DNA of 64,000 nt from Lonicera japonica (Eukaryota > Streptophyta > Magnoliopsida > Dipsacales > Caprifoliaceae), in assembly GCA_021464415.1 (NCBI GenBank), contig CM038469.1, positions 32,273,883 through 32,337,882 on the forward strand, read 5' to 3'. Made by a program: the position numbers and the translations under genes. Shown here piece by piece: positions 20,801 through 33,844 of this stretch (positions within the stretch are counted from its first letter, which is position 1; each line of letters begins with the position of its first letter). The notes below the pieces were generated by a model. It worked only from the letters and a program-made list of their open reading frames with translations, made no database searches and was not told the DNA's origin.

Positions 20801-22818
20801 CATGTCTATCTATCAAGGAATCGGTTTTTCCGAATGTGCTTCCATCATTAGGCCACCATTGTTTGATGGCAAAAATTATAGCTATTGGAAAAATAAGATG
20901 TGCACATTTTTACAAGTTAGTGATTTTGAACAATGGAGGGTTACACTTGTTGGACCCTATGCGATTACCAAAACAAATAACAGAGGAAATATAATTCCCA
21001 TTGAAGTTGCTCATTAGGGAACCTCTCAAGTTAAGGATGATAATATAAATATGCTTGTCTATGTTTATGAATTGTTTAAAACGGAACCTAACAAATCTCT
21101 TACTTCTATGTATAATATATTCTCCATTATCACTAATGTTTTAAATCTTCTTGGCGAAGTTTATTCTAATGAGGATAAGATTCGAAAAATACTTAGGATT
21201 CTTCCTAAGAGATAGAGACCTAAAGTGATGGCCATTCAAGAGTTCAAGAACCTCAAGACTCTAAGCATGGATGAACTTTTAGGTTCTCTCAAAAGCCATA
21301 AGAAAGAGTTGGAAAGAAAAGATGAGGCGGACGCCAAATTAAATAATACTCTAACCCTCAAAGCAAGTCAACATGAGGATGATGAGGAGTCAATGGGAGG
21401 AGATGAAGACATGGCACTTCTCTCTAGGAAATTCGTGAAATTCCTAGCAAAGAAAAAAATCAATAAAAAAAAGGAAACAATTCATTATCTTCAAAGAGAA
21501 ACAACGATCAATCTACTCAATCAAGAGTTGAGAATGAAGAAGTCAAGAAATGTTTCTATTACCATGAGCCGTGCCATTTCAAAAGCAATTGTCCTGTTAG
21601 AAGAAAAGAAAAGAGGGACAACAGAGATAAGGTGTTTAAGTAAGTAAAACATGCCCTTAAAGGAACATGGAGCGATTCCAAATGAGGCGAGTCCGACGCC
21701 GATTCTAGCGATGAAGAAACGGCATATCTTTGCTTTATGGCAAAGAATAATGAGGTATCTTATAACTATGATTCTTTTAGTGATGATGATGCTTTTATTG
21801 ATGATAATGCACATGATAAGAATGATGTTGATGAAGTATATGAGATGTTTGAGGAATTGCATAGAAAATTTAAAAATCTTTCTAAGAAATATCCAAGTCT
21901 CAACAAGGACAACTCCACAATTTCTAGCAAGTGTGAAACTTTTGAAAAGGAAAACATTATTTTGAAAAATGAAATTAGGACTTTGAAAAAAGGGAAAGAA
22001 AAAAAAATTCCAAACACATTTGTATTAGAAAATGCTAAATTGAAAGATCAAGTGAACGACTTGACTAATAGTCTAACCAAATTCACTAATGGAATGGATA
22101 ACTTAGATAAACTATTAGGAATGCAACGGTGTATTTTTAACAAAGCCAATTTAGGTTATAACCAAATTGACAATAAAAAAGATTACAAAAACTTCTTCAA
22201 AACATACACACCTCATGATCCCACTTATCTTTACTCATATTGTGGTAGAAATACTCATTATGTAAATTTTTGTTTCTATAGGAATGAAGGTTTTCCTAAG
22301 AGAAAACCTGCATGGGTTCCAAAAGTAACCATTATGTATGCTAATCTAAATGGACCCAACATATTTTGGGTACCAAATGAGAAGCTACTTAAGATTATAG
22401 TGAAAGTGTACTTGAAAGCAAGGGGTAGCAAAGCAAAATGATTTTTGGATAGTGGTTGCTCAAAGCGTGTGACGGGAAACAAAAACAACTTCATAAGCCT
22501 CATCCCAAACGAAGAAGGAATGTAAATTTTGGAGACGACGCTAAAGGTAAAATCATCGGTATAGGTAAGGTTGGTAAGGATTCCATTTGTATTGATGATG
22601 TTCTTTTAGTTTAAGGTTTAAAGCATAATATGCTTAGCATTAGTCAACTATGTGATATAAGTTATAGAGTTATCTTTAACTCCGATCGTTGTGTTGTGAA
22701 AAATATTAGTAATAATTCCATTTTTATTGTTGCATATAGAACTAGTAATGCATATACTATTGAATATGTTAATATAACAACTCCCTCAAACGGTCATATC
22801 TTGTTTAATACTGTATAT
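20801..22818 (+). pseudogene. Copia gag, protease start and pre-integrase, broken
   Basis: Starts MSIYQGIGFSE; the PPLFDGKNYSYWK block is the plant copia gag (UBN2) signature. In-frame stops occur near 21015 and 21213. Further on come a degenerate zinc knuckle (CFYYHEPCHFKSNC, first CX2C pair lost), a coiled-coil-like lysine/glutamate-rich stretch (about 21830-22080), a protease start (FLDSGCS, about 22443) and a GAG-pre-integrase piece (GLKHNMLSISQLCD, about 22616-22660). Multiple stops and frameshifts show it is dead. Confidence 0.82.
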
Positions 22819-22819
22819 A

Positions 22820-23425
22820 TGACATTCTAGACACTTTCAAATCATCTTAAATCACTATTCATCTCTATTCTTCATCTATTTTCATCATACAAAGATTCAA
22901 GCAATTATTTTGATCAGTCATTATTCATTTGAGCTATATAATTAGATCAAACTTGATAACTCTAGTATGAGCATCAATTGTAATTTTCCAAACACTTGAG
23001 AGTCATTGTACATTGGTATTTGTCACCAAAACAACTTCTTTATTCAAAATTGAAAGAGGTTTATCTCACAGAATAGCAAGAGGGATTTTTGTGATTGTAT
23101 GAGAAAAATACACTTGCAGTGATTTGATTTTCACTCGTAAAAAAATTTGTTTTAGTGAAACTTATCGGGGGCACTACTCAAGCATGGACGTATGGTCTAC
23201 ACAACCGGATCACGTGAATAAAACGTCTTGGGCTTCTTCGGTTTAATCATTATATCTCTAAGCTTTTTATTTTTATTGTATCATTACTTATTGTGATTGA
23301 GATTGCTTACTTGATTTGCTCGTTACTTGATAGAGACTTGAACTTTTTTGAAATTATTTTTTAAAAATTCGATTAAGTTTCAAAAACCCTATTCACCCCC
23401 CTCTAGGCTATTTTTCGACCTACAG
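22820..23425 (+). repeat. Copia 3' LTR
   Basis: Begins TGACATTCTAGACAC and ends GACCTACAG before the TTATA duplication. Partner of 20143-20745. Confidence 0.87.
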
Positions 23426-26400
23426 TTATAAAGGCCAAAATTAATATAAAATTCAAGAACCACCAGAAGTGTTTTTTTTAGAAGCGTTAGGCTTTAAATC
23501 ACAATCCACCAAACAATGTTTGCTATGTGTAAAAAAGTATTGGTCACGTGCTTGCCATGCACCAAATCATGTGGTAGTAAATACAAGGCCTTTATTAATG
23601 ATGTTGTTATAACCATGTTGAATTAGGAGAACTCGATGAGTATATCTTCAATTAATATGATATAGTTGAAATGCAATTATTTTTATGAGGTTGAAAGCAA
23701 AATCAATCTAGGTCCAAAAAACTTAAATTATTATTTACTTATATTTATTATGTTTAAATGTATGAATTATGGAATGTATATTATTGAAAACAATTTTTGT
23801 CTAGTAAACAGTTTCGCAACACATATTATATTGAAAAATTAGAAATTTTTCAATGAGTTAGTACTTAATAAACGCAAAGAATCATCTATAGTTGGACTTA
23901 CACAAAAGATTGAAGACTTCAAAAGAGCCTATATAATGTTACAAAAAAGTACCCATGTATTCATTAAAGATCATTATTTTCAAGCAATTCCCAAAAAAAA
24001 CTTACTTAGTTTTAATGGGTATTATTTTGAAATAAATAATGACTGTAATAAAGAATTCTTATGCATCATTAACAAGTGTTGAGAGACGGAAGCTCACACT
24101 AGAACAATAAGTACTTTTATGTATTGCACATGAAGTTTTTAAGGTTTAGGAATCTTTTTTTTTTGCTTTTTTGTTTTGTGATTGTTAAATTCACGGTTGT
24201 TGAGGACGACTTGCTGATTAGAGAAGTTGGTTTGTAACGATCTGATTTGTTAAATGTTGATCTTGCATATTACTTTTTATATAGGTTATTTAGTTGTACT
24301 TGGGATTTAGGACGCTTAGATTCTGTAGCAATATTTTTAAAAACTTTTATATCTTTTCTCGCTATTGTAAAAGAATTATCATTGTTATATTTTTGGATTT
24401 TGATAATGAGATTTATGATTTGTTTATTCTGACCTAAAAATCACCATGTTTTCTTAAAAAAAGTTACTCATGTCCTTAAAATCGAGATTTAAAAACTTTG
24501 TATTAGAGGTAAAATCCAGTCAAAAGTGTGCTAAGAAAGACGTTGGGCCTTGTTGATTGAGCCAAAAAATTGCATTTTTATACTTATTTAGATGACTCAA
24601 TGTGCACGAATTTGATTATAATTCTCTGGAATTGCTGACATTTAAGTTTTGACCGTGAAATTGGATAATATGTTTGTTTTCAGTGCATTTTAGCCTTTTT
24701 ACAGGTTAAAAGTGAACAAAAGTGAATTCGGAAGCCAAATTCTTAAAGCTAGTCATGGTTGGTTGAATTGAGCTCAAGAAAGCAATCCAAAGTCAATCCC
24801 AAGCCCAAGCATGATTGGAGTAATACAAGTGTCCAAGATGATATAATAGAGCAATCCTAAGCAAGGAAGAATTTTATGGAATCAAATTGGGAACTTTTTG
24901 AATAAATAAGAGATGTATCATGCATAAAGCCACTGTTCCATCCAATTTTGGTATTGATTTGTACATAATTAAAAAAAAACCTCTAAAGAAAGGTGTAGAT
25001 ATCTGAGTCACCTAGTGTAGGAAAAAAATATGCGTCAATTGAAGTCCGGAGAGCAAAGTTATGGAAAAAATACAAAAAATGCATCGGACCTTGTGGTCTC
25101 TTTTGCATTGATTATTTTTGGAAGACAAGCATAAATCACAACATAGCAGACAAAATATAACGGCAGCAGAGTACAAGAATGCTATATTTCTCTCTTCATT
25201 CTTCTTATTTATTTTTATTTTTTTAAGCATTAAAGATTTGTTTGTAATACTTTCATAATTTTTCGTTGGTGTTTATTTAGAGTAAGAGTCAAAGGATTTG
25301 AGAACACTTTTGAAGATTAATTTTAGATTTAATCATTAGACTACGTGTGTACTTCAACTCCAGGTTCTTAATTTAATTATTTTTTGTCAATTTATCGCAT
25401 AGAATTTGCATGCTTAAGTTTTTAATTGTATTTTTATTCTTGAATGTTAATACATTATTTAATATTTATAATTTATTAATCATAAATTTATTAAGTATGT
25501 ATGGTTCGTTCGTTAGTTAGGGTCAATAAGAGCTGGTTATATCGACGTGGTAATTTTTTGGATTACAATTCAATTATAATTTATTTTCCTATTGGTTAAA
25601 GGTCATTATGAATTTGATTTTTGTTTTGTTCTTGTTATCGTATGCTAATTACATACTTTTATAGGAAATCGAATAAAATATTTTCGATAAAAGAACCAAA
25701 CTAGTTTAAATTGTTGTTTTTGCGCTAAACCCTAACCAGTCAAGTTAGAGAGCAATATATACTCCTTAAATCAATTAGTTTTGTATCTTTTAGATTTCAA
25801 ACTTTAGTACGTTTTTTTCAGTATTCATTTAAAACCCTTACCTTTTGATATCGAAATCGTCAATTTTGTGTTTTCATATCCCGTTTTAGTTCAAATTTGA
25901 TTTCAATAATGTTTTAACCTATTTAAATTGAATTATGGTTGTTATTTGATCTTTCTAAATTCACTTTTAAAAAACTATTTTGTAATATCAAGTACTACTT
26001 TACTTCAATAAAAAAGTAGTTTCGGTAAAATTAAGTAACACGAATTGATTTCGCAGCAAATATTGATACGTATAGTTCATGTCACGCGGAGTTATCATAA
26101 AAGATGTGAGTTTTTTAGATCAATTAGCTTGTGGAATGTATGGTAATTTTTAATAAAAAAATAATTATAAAATGATTCATAATCCATTGAATTGCCTGTT
26201 GTGTTGTCCAGAACTTATGAATATCCCTAGCGCTTTTTATTCTTGATTTAAATCAAAGTTTCTCACGTGTTTAATTAGTTTAGTACACCGTTCTTAGTGT
26301 TTTTCTTATTTACTAGTATTGCATGTCCTCGTTATGTTAGTTTAGTTTTCTTTAGAATAATGATGCATTGCTTCCTTTATATTTTGCGTAAATTGTGTGT

Positions 26401-27122
26401 TTAGGTTAGTTATATCGCCTTTAGTTAGTTTAGTTAGCGTTTTTCACTCCTCTTCAATAAATCATATTTTTTATTATTTTTCTCATCGCCCTTGTAAAAG
26501 AAACATTACTAACTCAAACAATTACACATCTTCTGGCCATGCGGATTCGATTTCGGACTTATCGATTATTTATTACCTGACTGATTACTTATACTTGTGT
26601 GTTATAACTCGCATTGTTTATAGCGAGTCACTCTTAAGGGGGATGCATGTAAAGATCCTAATGTTATGGGTAGGCTGTTGTAAGTGTCTGGATTGACCGT
26701 AGTAAGTGCCGACAAGTTATATACTATGGATATTCACCCCACATCACATAGTTGAGATAAAGTGATTTGCTATATATGTGTGGTCATTATGTCCACTTCC
26801 TTAGGGTTTTAAAGAAACACAAATAAATATAAACATAGTATAATATTTTAGATTATGGTTTATTATATATATATATATTAATTTATAATTTATGAAAAAA
26901 GAAGGCTTAGGAACATGATATCATCAAGCATAAATTGACAATTAATCCAAATTCTAAATTAATTAAAATTTTAAATTCAAACATTTTTATTTAAGTTTTT
27001 ATTATTATAAATAAATCAAGTTTTTTTAAAATGCACTGGTTTACAGACTCAGCCTCACCTGTCTCGCTAGCCACCTAGATCTTATATCAGTGGTCATCTT
27101 GTTTCCTCTCTTATCTTAACAC
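23426..27122. other. AT-rich intergenic DNA with old retroelement traces
   Basis: No gene found; open frames are under 100 codons and lack motifs. The stretch 24530-26650 has features of an LTR or leader of a gypsy-type element, such as GCGGATTCGATTTCGGACTTA at about 26540, a phrase like those near primer sites of large plant gypsy elements. No paired repeat or protein was found. TATATATA tracts lie near 26865. Confidence 0.4.
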
Positions 27123-28795
27123 TAGGGGTAGCCGCGGCTTGGTAACCAAACTGATTTGGTCGGTTTGTAAAACAAACCGACACGGTCGATTTTCATAAAG
27201 TCCAAACCATAAACGGCACTGACATGGTTCGGTAAATTGACCTTCGATAAACCGAACATTTTGGTTGGTTAGATTTTGTATTACTGAGAAACCGACCAAT
27301 AACTTACATGAGGAATGAACTACGTTTTGGAAAGCAATTAAGTACTTACATTTGTTATCATAACCCTTGTGGTCATTCAATCTAGTGCAAACTGTAGGTG
27401 TTGGGTTTCTTGCATTCAAGGTGTTCGACGAATTGCCACTAAAAAAGTTTTCACCAATTCGCTTGCGAATTACCTCAAACTCACCATCAATAATATTTTA
27501 CCTTTTAAGCCCAAATTATGAGTTCTCACAATATGTTGTTCTTGGTTGAAGCACAAGAGACACTACACCAAAATGGCCAAATTATCACTAAAAAACACGA
27601 AGCCTTTGTCACGGATTTTTAGTTCATGACAAAGGTTTGTAACGGTTACAGACCGAAACAAAGGACAAAAGTCACTAAACTTAGTGGGGGCATTCCTCTT
27701 TAACAATATTGTCACGGTTTTAGATCGTGACAATGAGGTCCCATTTCAAAACTGAGACAATACTGAATAAAATGCACCATTCACACACAGGAATAATCCC
27801 TCCTATTTTTTCTCCCAAATATCGCCCAATCTTAGGGGTGGTTTGTTTCAAACCACTTAAATTTGAAAACTTTTTTCAGATTTAAGTTGTTTCAAAGTTG
27901 TTTAGTAACCAACACTTAAATCTAAAAACTTACAAATTTCATCAAAATTTTTAAGTGGCAAATTTGCCACTTAAAACTGAAAACTTAATTTTAAAGTCTA
28001 TGAATTACCTATTTTACATTCTTTTAAAACAAACACAGACACACACAAATCCCCCTTCTTCTTCTACACACACGCAAATCCCTTCCCACAACACAGAACC
28101 TCCTTCTCTCTCTTTCATCCATGCTGCAGATCATCACTCTCTTCCATCCACGACGCGGGTACGTACTCCCTTCCTCTTTTTCTTCTTTCTTCTTGTAATA
28201 TCTTTAGGGCTTTTTTGTATCCTCATTTTGTTTATAATTCATTTGGGTGTTTAATTAATCATGGTTTTTAAGGCTTTGTTTATAATTCATTTTGTCCTTT
28301 GATTAATTATGGTTTTTAGGGCTTTATTTATGATTAATTCTTTGTTTGTTAAATTTAATCTAGCTTTGATGTATGTTTCTTTGTTTGCTAAATTTAAGGT
28401 TTTGTTTATGATTCATTTTGGTGTTTGATAATGTATTATATATATATATATATGATTGATAGACTTGTGGGTATACTAGATGATTTATAAATATATAAGA
28501 TTCATAGACCTATTAGAAGATCAACTTTGTTGTATACATGTTAAAGTGGGTAATTTTGAAGCATGTTTAATATTTCTATACAAACCTTGCAGCTAACTCC
28601 TTCACCCTCTCACATTTACACTTAACTTTGTTCGTTTGGAATTCTATAGTAGTAACTAGAAGCATCTTTAATATTTAATTCCCTATACTAATGCATAGTT
28701 ACATTGGAAACTTGGATTTTGAAGTTATATGTTAAAACTTAAAACTTTAGTACTTGGATTTTGGAGATTTTGGTAAGACCTTGGAGTAGGTACTT

Positions 28796-28822
28796 TGTAA
28801 TAACCCATATTTTAATATTGAG

Positions 28823-28860
<38 letters not shown>

Positions 28861-29851
28861 ATGTAGGTGTAGGGGGGTGTACACGTGGGGTTATTTTATG
28901 GGCATGATGGTGGTGCTTAAATCCATGTGTTATTTTATGTTCATTTTTAGCCACCAACCCTTTTTATTCAACATACGTGGCCTTCATTTAGAGATGGCCA
29001 TGAGATGAGTAAGCACCCATGTGGCTTTTATGTATATTTTGGTGACTTTCTTTAGTGGGTCCCCCATGTTTAATTGTCTTATTATATAAGATATGTTTCT
29101 TTAGGAAATTTGTTGATGGCAGTACCATTAAAGAGTGAGAGAGAGTCGTGGTTATGAAAGAAGCCATGAGTTATGTTTTCTGTTTGAAAAATTATTTTAT
29201 GGTGTTAATTTTGAGGTAAGGGGCTATACCTAACATGCATCTAAATCTTTAGAGTATTTATTCTTGTTTTGCTTATTGTATTCTTCTTGAATTTGTTACG
29301 TTTATTGAATTCGGTGTATTTATTTGACCTCATTAATTGATGTTATTTATTGATGATGGCTAAATTACGGTGGAACCAATTGGTGCGTGGTTCAGTTTAC
29401 TCGCCAACAGACCTAATAAGCTAGTCGTGTAAGGCTTAGAAAGAAGCTTCGATGTGGTGAGGTAAGTGAGGCGGGTAATTTTTAACATGTTACCGAAAGG
29501 GACTCGTGTATGAGGCCGGTTGATGATTTGTTGAATTTTCGTTATTGTTGAATTACCGAGGTTGTTGTTGTGAATATTTTATTGTTGATAAAATACTCTG
29601 CTGAGATGTTTTCACTCCTGTGTATTATGTACTGCCCCCTTTCATTTTTATGTCGCAGGTGTCTCGAGATGGAATTGGTTTTTGACTAGCAAGTCGGGCG
29701 TAGTGTAGTTTACTATTTTTGTTGATTAGAGGAGAGAGATGTGTATACTTTGTAAATATTATATTTTTAGAAATTATTTTGATATATAAATAAAATTGAA
29801 TTTTATTTATTTTTATCACATTTTTGGACTTAGTCGGATCGAGTCGTAACA
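28796..29851 (+). mobile_element. Solo LTR, gypsy-like
   Basis: 1056 bp beginning TGTAATAACCCATATTTTA and ending GAGTCGTAACA, with an exact 5-bp duplication TACTT (28791-28795 and 29852-29856). No internal retroelement sequence remains, so it is the product of LTR-LTR recombination. An (AT)n tract at 28827-28858 lies inside. Confidence 0.85.
28827..28858. repeat. (AT)n microsatellite
   Basis: About 16 AT units inside the solo LTR. Confidence 0.9.
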
Positions 29852-30529
29852 TACTTGGACTATTATGTACAAAACTAAATGGAGGGTTCTCCATTACTTT
29901 GCCACAAGAAATGCTGCAAGAGAATATTAATTAATGGTTGGCAAGAAATAAATCGAGTTTTCTCAAATTAAGGCCTAGAGTGAGCTGCGCACATTTTGAT
30001 GAACAATTAAATAGTGAGTGGTTTAATTTCCCTTTAATTTATTGCGTAAATTGAGCATTGCTGAATACTAACTACTAATTTAATAAAACTAAAGTATTTA
30101 TTATTCACCAATTAGTTTAGCTGAAATTACTCTTTGAATACATGGTTTGTATGTAACTATTGGATGCTTCTTGATTGGTGTTGGTGCATACATGCTTTTA
30201 AGTGCTGAAAATTGTAGTTTTTTTCAAGTTAGGTTGTTTTTATGAATTAAGAAAAACCTCTGTCTATTTTAATTTTGTCTGAAATTTGACAAATAGGTTT
30301 TTAGTTCAATTTGCTCTTTCTTAGGGATAAGAAAAAAGCATCATTAATTAATAAAAGCCTCTAAAAGCTGATTCATAGAACTTTTTTTAATAGGAAAGCC
30401 TCGAAAACAAGATTAGATAATGAAATTTACGCGTAATATCGGTAAAAGAGATTTTATTGAATTGTGTTTATGAGAAGTCAACTGAGAATGTTATTGTGGC
30501 ACATTATTGAAGAATGTTTCTTGGACTAG

Positions 30530-31260
30530 GATAGCTGAAGATATGAAAAATAAGTACAGTAAATATTTTGATCAAAAGCAACTCAAGAACCAATGGGACT
30601 ACTTGGAAAGGCTTTATTCGGCTTGGAGAGTGTTGGAGACTAAAACTGGGGCATAGGTATAATCCCGAAACTGGGACAGTTGATTGGCCCGATCATGTTT
30701 GGAATTATATTACAAAGGTAAGAGATAATCGCGTACACTTGTTTAGTTTATTTAGTAAATAATTTTTTCATATATTTGACATTATCCTATTTATGTAATT
30801 AATTTAAACAGAAGTACCCCGATACTAAAAGATTTAGAAACAAGCCTTTAGAAGATAAGGATTTACTTAAATCGTTGTTTGGGTCCACTATGGCTACTAG
30901 AGATAATGCTTTTAGTCCCATGCATCCATTACCTAAAGAGAATCCCCGCAATCATCAAACACTTGAAAATGATGATTTTGAAGTGTTTAGGGAGGAGGAA
31001 CCACTAGTATCTCAAGAAAACCAACCTATCTTTGATTTTTATTTCTCCGAATATAGCTTTTATGATGAACTTTCGAAAAAAGAACTCAAACCAAAGCTCA
31101 AGAACATGTGGGTCAAAGCGATAGGGATTCCTCCAATCAATCTAAGAAGAAGCGCACAAGAGATAGTGTTAAGGACCCTTTGATACAAAAGATTGATGAT
31201 CTTATTGGACTAATCAAGAATGACCAAAGAATGACCAAGCCATGGATGACAAAACCATAG
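30530..31260 (+). pseudogene. PIF/Harbinger Myb/SANT-like protein, broken
   Basis: Pieces in two frames give LKNQWDYLKRLYSAW near 30577-30625, then GHRYNPETGTVDWPDHVW (30648-30705), an apparent intron with donor GTAAGAG, and KYPDTKRFRNKPLEDKD (30813-30865). This is the trihelix-like DNA-binding partner that plant Harbinger elements encode beside the transposase. An acidic stretch and a C-terminal basic part (about 31090-31190) follow. A frameshift and stops make it non-functional. Confidence 0.75.
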
Positions 31261-31867
31261 ATGAGTGTTTTGCGGCAATGGATAAACTTGTGGCATTGTG
31301 TATACTAGATGAAGAGCTCTATATTTTGGCCATGTAAGCATTTAGTGACAAAGCGGATCATAAGAAGTTTTTTTTAAAGATGCAAAGTAATAAACACAAA
31401 TTAAACTTCATAAATAAGATAGTAAGAAATATTTGATTGGTTGGCATGTGTTGGATTAGTTTGTTTGAAATGTTATTTTGGTTTAGTTCATGACTCTTTT
31501 GTTGTCATGCCGGTCTAAGTAAATTTTTTGTCGGCATGCAATTCTAGCATACTTTATGAATTTTTTATTGGCAAGTTGTGATGTACTAAATGTATTTGGA
31601 TTCCTTTGTAATTTTTTTGTTGGCAAGTTATGATGTACGAAATGTACTTGGGCTCCCTTATTTACTAAAAAAAAATTGTCTTTCGTTTATTTGGTTACTT
31701 TCTCCGCTTATAAAATATTATTTATTTTTTGAAGTTGTTTATTTGTTCTAATAAAAATTGTTCTTATGTTGTAGCAAAATAACATAAAAGCAACGTTTAT
31801 ATGTGTGTATTATTGTCATTATTATTATAATTAGGCTTGTAAGAGGAGGAGACGTACTAAAGAAAGG

Positions 31868-33065
31868 TTGTGTACATCATCTCTTTCTGGGAAGTTGTGT
31901 GTGCAAGAGCTTTTAAGTGGATCTTCTACAAATGTGTATGACTTATTCAGGATGGCAAATGATGCAATTATTGAGTTATGTGATCACTTTCGCGAAAAGG
32001 GTTGGCTTACTAATAGTAAGTACTTAAATTTAGAAGAAAATATGACAAATTTTTTGTTCACTATTAATAATAATTGTCGTAATTGATTGGTAAAAGAACG
32101 ATTTCAACATTCTGGCCAAATAATTAGTAAATATTTTCGTGAGGTTTTATGGTTAATGCTTCACTTTTCACAAGAAATAATAGTCCCACCTAAATTTGAT
32201 GGTTCTATTGAAGAAATTTGATATAATTGACGCTTTAGACAAGGACCATTCAAAGGGGTTGTAGGAGCGTTAAATGGTTCACTAAGAAATGCACATGTTC
32301 GAGTTGATAAACAAGTTCCTTTTAGAGGAATAATAGGAAATGATTGCTTTCAAAATGCCATGGCTATATGTGACTTTAACATGAAATTTACATACATAAT
32401 GGCTGGATAGGAAGGGATTGTGCACGATTCACGTGTCTTAAACAGACTTTACGTGATTCTTAAAACAAGTTTCCGATGCCTTCTGAAGGTGATGTTCACT
32501 ATTAGTTATTTTTAAGTATTATAGTTAGTTATTATTATATGCATTTAAGGTGATTAGTTTTAAAATTCATATTTATTTTTATCTTTCTTTAATAATTGCA
32601 GGTATGTGTTATTTTTGTGATGTTGCATACACACACGAGATGTTTCATGTGTCCTTATAGAAGTACACGTTATTGGTTGCCTGACTTCCGACGTGGTGAT
32701 AATATAATGATAGAAAGGAAAAATTCAATCACGCAGATGCCAAGTTAAGAAATGTGATTGAAAGATCATTTGGTATTTTAAAGACAAGATTTGCTGCATT
32801 GCGTAAAATGCCTCCGTAAGTCCATATTATAGTTACATGTATGGCAATCTATAATTTTCTTCGTCGCATTTCACTCAATGATGAGTTATTGAATGTGTAT
32901 GAAAATGAAGATGTAGATATACCTGAACAACCGCCTATAGATGATGATCCAGCAAAAGCTTCACCAAGTTATAAGCAAATATTTGGAGCACAGTCACAAC
33001 AACAAATGGTCACTTTGCGGGACGAAATTGCAGATCAATTATTTAGTGAAAATTATAATTTGTAA
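31868..33065 (+). pseudogene. PIF/Harbinger DDE transposase, broken
   Basis: The order matches DDE_Tnp_4 transposases: an N-terminal helical part, GVVGALNGSLRNAHV (about 32260-32300; the first catalytic D reads N), VPFRGIIGNDCFQNAMAICDF, HDSRVLN (second D present), an intron, CDVAYTHTRCFMCPYRSTRYW (about 32616-32680), and VIERSFGILKTRFAAL (with the catalytic E, about 32757-32800). There are at least three stops and two frame changes. The last frame (32841-33065) stays open to a TAA. Confidence 0.88.
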
Positions 33066-33511
33066 TTGATATTTTCCTAATATTTTGACTCATAAAACTA
33101 TTGTAGTTTATTCAAGGATTTGAAGATGTGATTATCAATGCTTTATTAATTTTACTTTGATATAAAATTATGTCTTTATGTTTTAAAATTTTGTCAAGTT
33201 TACAAATTTTATTTTATAAATTTTTACATTTAATGAGGTAACGGTAATTAGTATATTTCATAAATGAAATGGTTTACCTTGGTTTAAAAGTTTAAATTAT
33301 ATGGTCTTTTTTTTATTTTTATTTTTATTTAGAATCATTTGATCTAAATAAACTAATAAGGGCAAAATTGTCATATTTAAAAAAAAATCAATTTTCAAAT
33401 GTGTTATGTTTAAACAAATAACATTTTTGCAGATACAATTTTCAGACCTAAATAAACAGTTTTTTTACTTTCTGTTTTCAATTTTGACTTGTTTTATTAA
33501 ACGGCACCTTA

Positions 33512-33844
33512 TTCTTCGCCATATATCCCCACAATCATATCACTTTTTCACTCTCATTTATAACGTAATACACTTTCATCAAATACCAAATCTTACGCAC
33601 TCTCTTTCAATATTGTATCACGCCCATCTCTCTCTCCTTCAATCGCACCAAAGCCCTAAATCTCACACTTGTTGCATTCAATCATAGCCTAGGGTTTGTA
33701 CTCCCTTCTCTCCTTAATCGATTCAGCCTACTTGTTGCATTCAAAGTATGATTTTGATTATAGTTGTTACACTTTCTATTCTGAAATTTGGATTTGTTGA
33801 AAAAAAAATATTTGCGTTTGAATGAGTATTTTTTTTTGTTCATA
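33512..33844 (+). other. CACTA interior upstream of the captured rhomboid piece
   Basis: Pyrimidine-rich with CCCTAAATC and CTAGGGTTTG words, like a plant 5' leader. It may be captured promoter or leader DNA belonging to the rhomboid fragment. No coding sequence is recognised. Confidence 0.4.

Larger units (their letters stand above)
20143..23425 (+). mobile_element. Short Ty1/copia element with two LTRs, deletion derivative
   Basis: Two direct repeats of about 600 bp start TGACAT and bound a primer site and gag. TTATA on both sides (20138-20142 and 23426-23430) is the 5-bp target duplication. At 3.28 kb the element lacks integrase core, reverse transcriptase and RNase H: the coding sequence jumps from the protease/pre-integrase region straight into the 3' LTR. 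It is therefore non-autonomous. Confidence 0.88.
27835..33508 (+). mobile_element. PIF/Harbinger element, near full length
   Basis: Bounded by TTA on both sides (27832-27834 and 33509-33511), the 3-bp target choice of PIF/Harbinger. The ends are GGGGTGGTTTGTTTC and, reversed, GGTGCCGTTTAATAA. It carries the two genes of this superfamily: a Myb/SANT-like DNA-binding protein and a DDE transposase, both broken. At 5.67 kb the size is usual once the 1.06-kb solo LTR inside is subtracted. Confidence 0.85.
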
